DNA of 64,000 nt from Blasia pusilla (Eukaryota > Marchantiophyta > Marchantiopsida > Blasiales), in NCBI GenBank assembly GCA_050084515.1, contig CM114272.1, positions 4,774,001 to 4,838,000 of the forward strand, read 5' to 3'. The position numbers and the translations under genes are program-made. Each line of letters starts with the position of its first letter. The first letter of the stretch is position 1. Of this stretch, positions 35,281-45,679 are shown in pieces. The notes under the pieces were generated by a model. That model did no database searches, was not told the DNA's origin, and saw nothing but the letters and a program-made list of their open reading frames with translations.

Positions 35281-35810
35281 ATTTAGGGTTTAGAGACCTT
35301 CTCGGTTTCTCAGATTTAGGATCTGAATGAAGGGAGATCAGTTCCTCTTTACTCTAGACAGCTAACAATCTTTTGGTTCAATTATCGTCTCCTATGTTCA
35401 CATTTCACAAAGTTAGTCTTTATTTGAACCTTTCATTGAGATGAGATTGCTACTTTTGATCACATTATTTGCCAATGGTCCTCCAAAAAAATTAGCCCTG
35501 GTAGAGCTTATCGTAGATTGAGACAGGCAATGTGAAGAAACTTAGGCTCACATGGAGAGTGATGGGAAAATGTTTGTAGTGGTCTTATGATGTCTACTAG
35601 TTTTTCGCCCCCTGGAAAAAGGAGGTTTCTTTAGGCCCGAACGTGGACCACTACCTACTCTCTTCTAAAGATTTCATGAATTTGAAAGCAAACAAAAATT
35701 TCAAATATGTCAAAAAGTTTTGAAAAGAGGAGGCGGATTTGGCCCTTTTTTCTAAAGAGAGACTCTCCTCTCTTCCTCTTTTCCTCTCTCCTGCCATAAT
35801 ACTAGCCCCC

Positions 35811-35819
35811 CAAAAATCT
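35811..35819. repeat. Right target duplication of element B
   Basis: CAAAAATCT, paired with CAAAAATCC at 25759-25767. Confidence 0.85.
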
Positions 35820-37350
35820 CTAATGAACATTAATTATGGCTTTGAATTCCCGCAACCAATTCCAAGAGAGAATTCCGATGAATGATTCCGATAAATCCAT
35901 CGGCAAGAATTGCTATCTACACTTGGTGTTTCCTATCAATAACAAAACCGTCATACATTTTCTTTATGCGTGCGTGAATCCTTGAGCAAACCAAACTAAT
36001 AAGGGCTGAACTATCTTGGTTACGATAAGCTCAAGACTCTTACTCTCTCATCTATTCATCACATTCACATTAGCCCCCATGTCCAACAAGAAATATATAT
36101 CTTGCCCTTTAATGGACAAGTGCACCCATGGCAAACATCTATTCACTGCAGTACCAAGTTCAGACATACTTGATCCGAATTCAAACTCGCCTTTAATGGT
36201 TTTAGTGTCGCCGATGGCGTCTTGCCAATCCGGTTCACCTACATGCTTGCCATCAATGAAGAATGGAGCAGCGTTTAGGCATTCCTTCACAAAATGTCCC
36301 ACCAGGCCACACCAAAAATACCGACGTGCATCAGACACAACGGGCGTCACCAAAGATCTGCTCGGCGCTGCTGCTGCGCTCGGGTTCCACATCTTGATGT
36401 CTTAGATCTGGCTAGCGCGCCTGTGTTTCGGCCTGCGTCTAGGCGACTCGGTCCAGAACTGACCCCACCGTTGAACCTCCAGATCTAGCTCGCGGTGGCA
36501 AAGCACCAGATCCCCACATTGTAGTGCTAAATTTCCCGGCCCTTCCGTGGCCTTGAATCTGGCCGCTGACTTTGCCAATTCTCCATCGTTTGGTTGGTTT
36601 GAACTCGCGTGTTGTTGGTCTAGTTCTCGCCAAACCAGTGTGCTCTTGCCGCGCAAATTCCAAATTCTCCAACTTCTTAAACATGGCTTCCTGCGGTAAC
36701 TCATCCCCCCACTCTTCCACCATCATGGCATAGGAGTGTTGTAACCCTGCCATGAACCGATAGCGCCTCTCTTCCACATTCATCATTCCCGTAGGAGTCG
36801 TGAGGTGACCAAACTCAAATATGTAATCCCGAATACTGCCATTCAGATGTAAAGACTTTAGCGCCTTGCGTCTAAGCACATATTCATTGGCAGGCACTAC
36901 CTGTGCCCAAATCAACTGCTTCAGCTCCTCTCAGGTGCTAATGGGCGGATGTGCGGCCGCTTTACGTTCGCGCTGAACCGCCATTAACCATCGACGCGCC
37001 ACGTCTCCTAAGCACGAACATGCGTACGTGAACCACCGTGCCTGAGTAAAACACTATAGATACAACGACATAGCCAATTCCCATGATTCAAATAAACTCA
37101 GGTCTTGCTCTCCATTGTAGAGAGGCGGTTCCCCCGGCTTTGGCCACCACAGCCCGCGCCTCTCACCTTGAACCCGTGCGCCAAGGCGATCTACCGCTGA
37201 TACGGAATGGGGAGGGGAATTGGGCGGATCTCTAGCTGCACGACTCGCAGGTTCAATAATTGTGATAGGCTCTTAAGGCGTCGTTGCCGCCTCACTCACA
37301 TTGTCGAACATGGCGTAGTTGCTATAGCTCATCCTCACGTTCTTTGAGTC
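35820..37350 (-). pseudogene. Gypsy-2 gag and protease-like region
   Basis: In minus-strand order: gag with EELKQLIWAQVVPANEYVLR and NGSIRDYIFEFGHL (Retrotrans_gag-like); a decayed zinc knuckle FWCGLVGHFVKEC that lacks the first Cys; a protease-like FLLDMGANVNVM (usually D-S/T-G); and a stretch GILSWNWLREFKAIINVH, equal to the usual VILG-x-DWLR-x-x-NAIIN. Stops interrupt the frame near 37270 and 36935. Confidence 0.75.
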
Positions 37351-37439
37351 TGATTTGGAGGGCTTCTCTTTGAGCTTCTGCCTGTGCTAGTTGCTGTTCC
37401 ACCTCTGATCTTGATCCATGAAATTGTGTGTGCACCATT

Positions 37440-38349
37440 GATCTTCTCGAGTTCAGATCTGGTGCTTGCAATCACCGAGCAACACCACAAGCACAACTAC
37501 AAGATGCAACACTTCATTACTCAAAATCCTGGCACGCCACCAAACCTCTCAGAGTTTGGCTCCGGCTCCACCCATTCACACTCTCTGCATTAGGAGCAAT
37601 CCAGGGAAACACACTCAGATCTCACCAACCAATCTCAGCTCATGACTCACTTCTAAGCTCAAACTAACCCTAAGCCTTGAACTTCTAGCTCTATCTGAAA
37701 GACCAAGACACTCTACCTTGAGATTCGGCCTGAATCCTTCTTTCCGATTTTAGAGCACCCTTCCAACCTAAACCCTGATCTCATTGCCCATGGCAGTTCA
37801 AAGGTATTTGTAGACATGCCTTCATTTATTATTATAGACGGCTCATGTCTAACTGGAATTCATGGCATCCAAATGGAAGCTACCACTCTAATTCTGTCTC
37901 GACTAATGCGAGTTATCATTTTCAGTGTACCCCTTACATATTCTCACTCATGTTAGAAGGCACATTGACATACAAGATTAAGATTATGCTTCTCTTATTC
38001 CAGACACAGTTAACTCGTCAGAGAAAACCTCATAAAGGAAGCCGTCGCTGGATATTACTTCTTCCGTCCACATCGTGACCTCAAAAGTAAAACAAATTTT
38101 GAAAAGCCATCCCCACACACGAAAGGAGACCATATGGTCCGGGGATATGCCTTCCAAGTCAAGCCGAGTTATGAGAATTAATATTTGTTAGACCTTTTGT
38201 CAATGCTCTGGGATATTCTTTGCCCGCGAACAGTAATTATCTCGCCTACGCGAAGTAGCATAGGTGCTTTCTAAAAACATGGAGGTCTAAGATACGAGTG
38301 GATATAGTCCTCGATGCCTTTTCTGACCCAATCAGTACACACATAAAAT
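37440..38349. other. No gene recognised; probable 5' end of gypsy-2
   Basis: Lies between gypsy-2 gag and the dirigent 3' flank. An LTR is expected here, but no pair could be matched near 5-6 kb by eye. Confidence 0.3.
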
Positions 38350-38671
38350 GTTTCGTAGAAGGGTCCTCTAATATCTGAACACATTCCTGGTTCCGGAGAC
38401 AGTGTGCTGCATTGACATCCATATGGCACAAACCAAGAAGTAAAAAAGATTCGTAAGATTTTGTCTTACTAAAAGTTGGCAGATCAGGGAATGCCATACA
38501 TTGGTAGGGAGAGATACATTGGTACGGAGAGAGTCTACAACTCCTTATCCCAAATCTAGCTCTCTACGCAGCCCACATATCGGAGCTAAGGCAATCCTGC
38601 ACATGCTTGACACCATATGAGCCATCAACTCGGTACTTGCTGACCACCTACTCACACTACAGCTGCCATTG
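38350..38671. other. Dirigent 3' flank, duplicated
   Basis: Resembles 50310-50642 downstream of the 50643 gene (shared GGGTCCTCTAATAT, GACATCCATATGG, AAAGATTCGT). It marks the left limit of the host unit against the transposon nest. Confidence 0.55.
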
Positions 38672-39271
38672 CTAGTTCAATTCAGACCGGTCATCATTAA
38701 TCTGGACTTCTCCGACCACCCTGTAAGCATCTCCACCACGAACCCTCTCGTATCTCACGGTACCGCGAGCACCAGCAAGTCCCCCGCTTCCACCGACGAT
38801 GGCGAGCTCCTGGTTGCTCTGATCTTCACCGTTCTCTTAGTTCCACAGACCACGGATGTGAAGCTGAGCATTGGCTAATCTCCTTCCCTGATCAAAATGG
38901 TCTCCTTGGATCTCCACGTCCTTGAACTGGATGCTAGAAACCTCGTGAACCTGGTCCTGGTTGGCGTAGAAGTAGAGACCGCTGACGGTGGCTTGGTGCT
39001 CGGACTTGCGATCCTCTCTCTTGGTCGCCCTGTTGGAGAACACGACCCCACTGCCGGCCTCTCTGTCCCTGCCGTTGTCCCTTCCATCGTTTGATCTGGG
39101 TCCGAAAACGTTCACCTCATTGGAATCGCGATCAGAATCTCCATCATCAGCCTGCTGCTGATATATCTCGAAGCGGATGGTCTGGGCTTCACGTCTGTCT
39201 GCTTGCGCCACGCACAAGCTGGCGAGCATCACGCATCCGGCCAGAATCAAGAGCATGTTACCGCGGGCCAT
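38672..39271 (-). pseudogene. Dirigent-like gene (DIR-c) with premature stop
   Basis: Near-duplicate of DIR-a over coding, leader and promoter. ATG at 39271 begins MARGNMLLILAGCVMLASL. The frame is open for 144 codons, then TTG (Leu after RGLWN) reads TAA at 38837-38839. Beyond it the sequence still encodes ELAIVGGSGGLAGARGTV and ends at the ancestral stop 38672-38674. Two base changes made the stop. If translated it would lack about 55 residues, including the conserved GGSGG-ARG strand, so loss of function is likely. It pairs head-to-head with DIR-d. Confidence 0.8.
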
Positions 39272-39281
39272 GGTGACAAAT

Positions 39282-39877
39282 CTGCAGGCGGACGTTAGGC
39301 TGGACAAGCGTGTGATTAGAAATATTCACGGACGTTGAAGCTAAACACAATGTCAAAGACCTTCACTAGACTAGAATCGAGTGTTGACCTCAGTCTCATT
39401 ACTCTCCAATCATTCAAACATACACAACTGTCACGGAGGACATACCAATCGATATACTCTCGAATGGAAGAACTATAGAGTGACGGAAAAATCAACCTAA
39501 AATACGAAGAGTTCCTTGCAAAATGTGGTCATTTTAATGGAAGAACACATGCCGATACCATGGCCAAGTGTGGTAAGAAGGCTCAATTCCAATGCTGCAG
39601 CTAGAATAGCTCTCTTTCGTGATTTACGTTCAGATTTAAGCGTCTCTTTCTTGAACTAGTGACGACATCGACGAATTGGGCTCAACCAGCAAACAAGTTA
39701 TCGAACACCTAATTATATCGGTCTTGTACACCTTCGCAAAACCCACATCTACTGCGTCCATCCATCCATCAAAGATAGAGAAAGGGGTACTTACAAGCGT
39801 ATGATTGCGGATTTAGGTGGATCTCCGAAGCGCAACTGGAACTGGTGAATTGCATCTGATCTTGACGGTTATTTATA
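39282..39877 (-). promoter_or_regulatory. DIR-c leader intron and TATA box
   Basis: Minus TATAAATA at 39870-39877; donor GTAAGTAC (39787-39794); acceptor CTGCAG at 39282-39287. Homologous to 608-1134. Confidence 0.65.
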
Positions 39878-40658
39878 CGGACTCCGCTCATGGGCGCGTG
39901 GTACGTGCTGACAAGAGTAGATGATGTCAGTTCGCTAAGAAACCAAGGGCATTTGCACAAAATACGTGGCACATGCTTTTGCAAGTGAAGCCCAGATACA
40001 GGAGTACGGCATGTATGGCACCAAATCTTCGAATACTCCGAGAAATCTTCTTAAGATAAGTTCTGTGATAACGGATAGGCTGGATCCGCGACCTATGAGA
40101 AATGGCCGGTTTTAATGTGCCTGAAAGTACCGGACGTAAGTCGTCCATCCAGCGATATGCCTCCCGTCCAAGGATTCATTAAAAGAATGTTTCTGTTCTC
40201 ACCGGATGGCGGAGTACTAGACTCTGTACGGGGAAAAAACATCAAATAAAAGGGAAAATATAAGAAACCCGTCGGGAAGTTTACCGAAGCGTGTAAGGAA
40301 CTAAAAACTAAATCTATGGCTTAGTTGGAGCTAGCCCGCAGGCCACTCCACCAACCTCATGATTCAACTGAGGTTGAAAGAACAGATATTGGTAGGTTGA
40401 AGCCTCGCTGAGGTGCACCCAAGAATGTTGTAAATCTGGGTCTGGGCTTGACTACTCATAGGATCAATCCAAGTCATGGAGTTGTAAGGAGGGATATTTC
40501 ACTCCCAGCACAAATAGGAAAGAACCTGATGAAGGAATCCTTTTGCTACTATAATTGAAAGCTGGCCGTTGGGACATCCCAATGACTATATTTTCTATGC
40601 AACGGTCGGAAGAAGACTAAGCCATCGGAAACTCTCAATCTGAGAAGATTAATTTGAA

Positions 40659-40805
40659 GAAAGTAACGGCGCGTGAGAATCTCACGCGCCGTTACTTTCG
40701 GTTGTGACGAGTGGACGGACTTCTACTCGTAGCAACACGTATCATGGAAGGGGGAATATACTACTCTTGGTTTGTACGAGCTCAAGACCGGAGTCAGCAT
40801 AAATA
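40659..40805 (+). promoter_or_regulatory. DIR-d promoter: 41-bp near-perfect palindrome and TATA box
   Basis: Arms of 20 bp (GAAAGTAACGGCGCGTGAGA and its exact complement) surround one base, at 40659-40699. CATAAATA lies at 40798-40805. It is the best-preserved version of the block also seen at 1971-2126 and 52357-52520. Confidence 0.65.
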
Positions 40806-41484
40806 CCCGTTGACATACGATACAATTCATCACTTGTACTTCAGCTTCCAGGAACTTTCTGAATCATTGGACAGAAGCTTGTGGGTGAATTATCTCGAAT
40901 CGATCTTGTGTATGCGTTGTAGAGATGAATAACTATTCTATATCTGAGTCTCGACCAAAATTTATTACAGATGCTCATTGATTGTCGTCGCTCTATTTTC
41001 TGCTTAATTCGTTTATGCCGTAACCGGTCCACTGTTTCACTCTTGACGGTGCACAAGAGTTTCTAGTTTCTGGTTTTCAAGTCTCCTTCTCCACACACTT
41101 TGGTGCAACGTTTTAAATAGATTGTTTCCTTCATTAATCTCTGCTCATTTTTAACCCCGCGCTGCATGACTGTTGATGAGAATTTCCACTGGCATGGAGT
41201 TTAGTTTTACGAGGTCTTTACACTTCAAGAGGACGTGACGTGAGATTAATTTCCATTCCAGTGCGTGTTTTATACCTTGCCCAAGAGTGTTCTATGTGAG
41301 ATCAAAACTTAATTGAGTGAAGCATTCCAGATAACTTAACCTAGATACAATACGATCCATGATGTTTTTGCTTGCCGTCTAGGAATGCAGCATCGCTTTC
41401 TGTTTGTGAGGATGCAGGCACAACTTCAATCCTCACTAATCGTATGCTTGTGCAGATTCTAGCGTTTGTCACAGATTTGCAACC

Positions 41485-42074
41485 ATGACCCGAGGAACCA
41501 TGGTCTTGATTCTGGCCGGCTGCTTAATGCTTGCCAGCGTGTGCTACGTGCAAGCTGACAGACGTGAAAGGCAGACCCTCCGCTTCGAAATATATGAGCA
41601 GGCCGATGGCGATTCTGATCAAGATTCCAACGAGGTCGAAGTGTTCGGACCCAGATCCGAACACTTCGACCTCGTTGGGACAACGGCAGGGACAGAGATG
41701 CCGGCAGGGGTGTGGTGTACTCCAACAGGGCGACCAAGAGGGAGGATCGCAACTCGGAGCACCAAGCCACCGTCAGCGGTCTCTACTTCTACGCCAACGA
41801 GAACCAGGGTCATGAGGTTTCCAGCATCCAGTTCCAGGACATGGAGATCAACGACCAGGGTAGGAGATTCGCCAATGCTCAGCTCCACCTCCGCGGTCTT
41901 TGGAACTTGGAGAACGGTCAGGACCAGAGGAACCAGGAGCTCGCCATCGTCGGTGGAAGCGGGGGGCTAGCTGGTGCGCGGGGTACGGTGAGATACGAGA
42001 GGGTTCGTGATGGAGACGCTTACAGGGTGATCGGCGAGGTGGAGATTAATGATGACGGGTCTCAGTTGCATTAG
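41485..42074 (+). pseudogene. Dirigent-like gene (DIR-d) frameshifted by a fold-back mutation
   Basis: Duplicate of DIR-b. ATG 41485 gives MTRGTMVLILAGCLMLASV and the frame runs to about codon 58, where a local inverted copy replaces the first GRDNG repeat and adds eight bases net. The original frame resumes at about 41690 and reads VYSNRATKREDRNSEHQATV, then ELAIVGGSGGLAGARGTV, to the TAG at 42074. The rest is well conserved, so the lesion appears recent. AATAAA lies at 42311. A restarted product from the internal ATG at 41712 would have no signal peptide. Confidence 0.85.
41629..41676. repeat. Fold-back palindrome inside DIR-d, 21-bp arms, 6-base loop
   Basis: AACGAGGTCGAAGTGTTCGG at 41629 onward is followed by CCCAGA and then its exact reverse complement. 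In DIR-b only the left arm exists. The right arm replaced about ten bases. Confidence 0.92.
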
Positions 42075-42310
42075 TTGTTCCAAATGGCAACTCTAGATTG
42101 AGCGGCTGGCGAGTGAATCTCCCTATCCAGGACTTATTTCGGTCTGGGGGAGGATCCTACCATAGCTTCGATTCGTGGGTTGTGTAGAGATAGATCTAGA
42201 TTCGTGTGAAGGATTTAACACGGTTTATCCCGATGTGAGGCTTTCTCTAGAATCTGGCGCTTCTGCCAGGTGCCAGAAGTCTGGAGCCTTTTACCAGCTT
42301 CTGAAGAGAA

Positions 42311-42316
42311 AATAAA
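42311..42316 (+). terminator. Poly(A) signal of DIR-d
   Basis: AATAAA 237 bases after the ancestral stop, as in DIR-b. Confidence 0.45.
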
Positions 42317-42319
42317 TCA

Positions 42320-43193
42320 CGAATCACTTTCACTTCTCGCTTTGCGCTCTGTCACAGATATCCATCCAGCACTGTCCTGAGAAGTTGCATTGCGCCGGAT
42401 CCTGCGCTCTGAATTCTCTTTACCACCTGGGAGACATACCAGAAGACCATATCACGATAGAATTTCTGGGCCTTTAACGAGCTGTCGAAACTCTTTTCGG
42501 GCTGTCCGGAGTTGTGACTCGCTTTCTATTTCTCTAATGTCTCTTTTTTTCGTGAATTTCCGTGTAGTTGGGTAAGGATTAAGACTGAGCTCACCTATTA
42601 AGATTACGAGCTTGTCTGTAACGAGTAACCGTTTAATTTGTGGTCGCGCACATCTGAGGTGAGATTAATACCAGCGGGAGCAATGTCAGCCCTCTATGAA
42701 TCTCGAGAGCATCAAAAGGTGACACAAAGCTCCTTTTGTTACAAAACAGCAACGTAACATTAGGTTCTCTTCACTCGATGACAACGATTAGCAGTAAAGC
42801 ATATGATTTTGGGGACTGGCCATTAACTCATGGCCGAGTTTCTATTCTCGTCAGTAGAACTGATCTCTTCCGTCTGATGGATCTCGGATTCGTGAAGAAC
42901 TCGAAGTCGGTGAGCACTTGTAAGTATATGTAGACCGAGAGTAATTGTTGCGTTGAATTCAACATTCTTTGGAGCATAATTCAAGGAAGAACTAAACAGA
43001 ACTGGAAACGGTAGCTTCCATTTGATCTGTGGATACACATAAATCAATCGTAAATAAATATATGCAGTCACAGAAATTCAACACCAGCTCGAACTATGCC
43101 GTTCACTCTCACACGCTTCTGAAGAAACACCGTTTCGCTCATCCAAGCTCAGGAATGCGTCTAGGAGCGTGGTTCCAATCGTTATCCTGATAC
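42320..43193. other. No gene recognised
   Basis: Intergenic sequence without coding pattern or transposon ends that I can support. Confidence 0.3.
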
Positions 43194-43281
43194 ATTTCCG
43201 GAGTTTCATATCCTCATATATTCTGCGGGTTGAATGAAGCTCTGGCGGGCTCAATGCAACTGGATATGAAACTCCGGAAAT
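43194..43281. repeat. Inverted repeat, 20-bp perfect arms
   Basis: ATTTCCGGAGTTTCATATCC at 43194-43213 is complemented exactly at 43262-43281, with a 48-base loop. It could be a short foldback element, but no flanking duplication is evident. Confidence 0.85.
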
Positions 43282-43739
43282 AGAATATGAAAAATGCATA
43301 CTCCATGCAAGAACATTGTGAAGAAATTCTTCTGAGTTCGCTCATTTGATACACACATCTTAGTTTGTTTTGTAAAATCACAACAACTGTTTACATATCG
43401 GGATACTAGCTATTATGAGGGAATAAATTATGTGTTATAAATTATGATTGGCAGCTAGCGATTGCAAGTTGCCTTTGGAAGTTTGTGTATACCAGGATGG
43501 ATGAACGCGATTAGGTGGGTGAAGGTCCACATGGCTAAAGCACGCGTAATTATATCTGCTTGCCGGCCACACATTCAATCTCTTACAAAAATATCATTCC
43601 TCAAGTGTCAAAACTCATTATGAAACCCAAAGATGGATACATAAATACCACAATTGGGAAGAAGATATGGAATTTTCTGTATACAGACAGATACTCCAAT
43701 CTAGTGAGGCTTTTCCTACGAAGAAGAAAAGGTGGAGGA

Positions 43740-44640
43740 GGACTTACAATCTTACAGTTGCCGATTGAGGTAGATCTCGAAAGCTAAAATTGATCTCGTG
43801 AATTCTATCTGAATTTCTGGGGTATCTATACAGATTTGTCTCATGCACAACACAGAACAAGTCCATTACACGCGTGTCAGCCTGCTCAAGAGAGCCGAAA
43901 TAAACAGAGATTGTATCGATTGGTGTCCCTGCTATCCTGTGAGCCAGATACATTAGTACGCCACGTATACGACCCAAATTCATGCTAGACATAGTTGTAA
44001 ACAGGTCTGCTAGGGTAAATTTTGAGTCTACCAAATACTGGCATGTAGTGAAATTTTCATTCAAAATTCATGCCAAATATTGTTCTTCAAACGTTTACTC
44101 TTCCTTCTTATGCAGGACTCAAACGGCGTGGAAAAGTTGGCCTCCCAGCACATTGCGGTAAGTTTTCGGTGATGGCGATGAAGGATTCAAAACCGTATAG
44201 AAAAAATGTCGAGTATCCGTGTCCTTCACAAAATAGTATCCTCTTATTTAGTTTTTACAATGCATTTTGACTTCGAATGTTAAATAAGTAAGATATTTCT
44301 TTGATTAGATAACATTCTTGAAACTCATGTGAGTGAAACGTGAACTTCGTCTGAAATCCGAGCCCTGTATAATCTCTCTGCCCCAAGACGTGGCTGGATC
44401 CTTATCCACCAGGGTCCGGATTGTGACACATAAGAATCCTCGGACACGTGAGCAGCGTGAGTCGCCGTGATTACGGATACATTCATGCACGCTGCGTTGC
44501 TCTGGTTCAGCACCTTCCATCCATCATGCATCTTTACGCTTGAGTGTGCATATTCTGGATCTCTCAGCTGGACCAAGACGCTCCTGTACTGTATCTGGCC
44601 ATGATATCTCAGCCACATGCAGGATTATAGTATGAATACG
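43740..44640 (-). promoter_or_regulatory. Orphan upstream region of a DIR minus-type gene
   Basis: Similar to the upstream region of the 46500-47138 gene (47515-47960). The first-exon donor GTAAGTCC at about 43746, a decayed TATA (TATAGATA at about 43830) and more distal blocks (AGCACCTTCCATCCA) are recognisable. No dirigent exon is found on the minus side (43080-43740), so the gene body is lost. Confidence 0.5.
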
Positions 44641-44871
44641 ATCAATGCTAGAATATTGGACAGTATCTAGAATATTAGACTATAAGACAAGTCTACTTAG
44701 ACTCAGCTGGGTGTAGAGATTTACCGTATGTCAATGTGGCGAAATGAGGGAAGAGTTTACATGTGATAACTATATGAACTGCTCCACGCCCTAAGTTTCC
44801 CCAAGGACTTTCCACTCGTTTCTCTCAAACGGCCCCCGTCAGATGGCAACCTGAGACGATGAGAAGATGTA

Positions 44872-45670
44872 CTGGAGCGTCTAGAAAACTAAATATAAAT
44901 CTACCCAGTAATATCCGACGACAAGGCATCCAAATTTTCTTAGTGAATGCTAGGGACAAATTGGTTTCTGGGTCGCTTTACAGTTTTCTGGAACGGAAAC
45001 TGTAATGGGACCCAGAAACTAAGTTGCAGACAACCTAGAGGAGGAGGAGCTTTCGCATTCCTCCTGTGGGCTGGAAACGATGAATCACTGCCCGAAATTC
45101 TGGGCTCTATCTGAGCCAGTTACCGTGGCATCCAGTCTGTAAACTTCTGATACTTTGTCAAATTAATTAGTTTAATTCGCGCACTCAGCGGACCGAGACG
45201 GAGTCAGTAACCTCGTGAAAATGTGGCGACCTCGTGAAAATGTGGCGATTTTACCATGTACGGGAGCGTCTAGAAAACTAAATATGAGTTTAGTAATATC
45301 CGAACACAGGGCATCCAGATTTTCTTTGTGAATGCTAGGGACAATTTGGTTTCTGCGTCCCCATACAGTTTTCTGGAACGAAAACTCTATTGGGACCCAG
45401 AAACTAAGTTGCAGACAACCTACAGGAGGAAGAGCTCTCGTAGTCTCCCTATGGGCTCGAAACGAGACAAAGTTGCAGACAACCTACAGGAGCAGGAGCT
45501 CTCGTACTCCCCCTATGGGCTGGAAACGAAACTAAGTTGCACACAACCTACAGGAGGAGGAGCCCTCGTAGTCCCCCCATGGGCTGGAAACGCTCAACCA
45601 CTGCCGGGAATGCTGGGGTCAATCCGAACCAGTTACCGTGGCGTCCATACTCTGTCAAATTAATTAGTTT
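44872..45670. repeat. Direct duplication with inner 60-70-bp tandem repeats
   Basis: 44872-45190 is repeated at about 45257-45670 (shared GGAGCGTCTAGAAAACTAAA and ACAGTTTTCTGGAACG). The second copy carries three tandem units of AAGTTGCAGACAACCTACAG ... GGGCTGGAAACGA (about 45400-45595), against one in the first copy. No gene. Confidence 0.8.
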
Positions 45671-45679
45671 AATATCGCG

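Larger units (their letters stand above)
25768..35810. mobile_element. Element B: complete-ended Mutator-like composite element (10,043 bp)
   Basis: Both ends are defined by the 9-bp duplication and by rejoining of the interrupted gypsy-2 frame. The left terminus reads GAGGTGCGGTAAGAGGAGAGG, and the right terminus (inward) GGGGGCTAGTATTATGGCAGG. The terminal inverted repeats are therefore short and imperfect, followed by GAGAGGAAGAGAGG-type tracts. Contents: transposase on minus (26198-30176), accessory gene on plus (30922-34035), head-to-head, with palindrome arrays in introns, promoter and flanks. Both genes are broken. Confidence 0.85.
5900..37440 (-). mobile_element. Gypsy-2: outermost Ty3/gypsy-type retrotransposon, split by two nested insertions
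   Basis: Three blocks on the minus strand read as one element in gag-pol order: gag and protease-like (37350-35820), RT-RNase H (25758-24314), then RNase H end, integrase and C-terminus (7266-5900). The block joins fall inside coding sequence. The protease-RT linker reads IINVH-x-RFL before element B and FLSLYNRFGQWEE after it. RNase H reads HYLFPSQFTI before gypsy-1 and ATNN after it, fitting the usual FTI-x-TDN. The integrase-RT order is the Ty3 type. LTRs were not resolved: the 5' end lies somewhere in 37440-38340 and the 3' end below 5900. The element is dead, with many stops and frameshifts. Confidence 0.75.
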
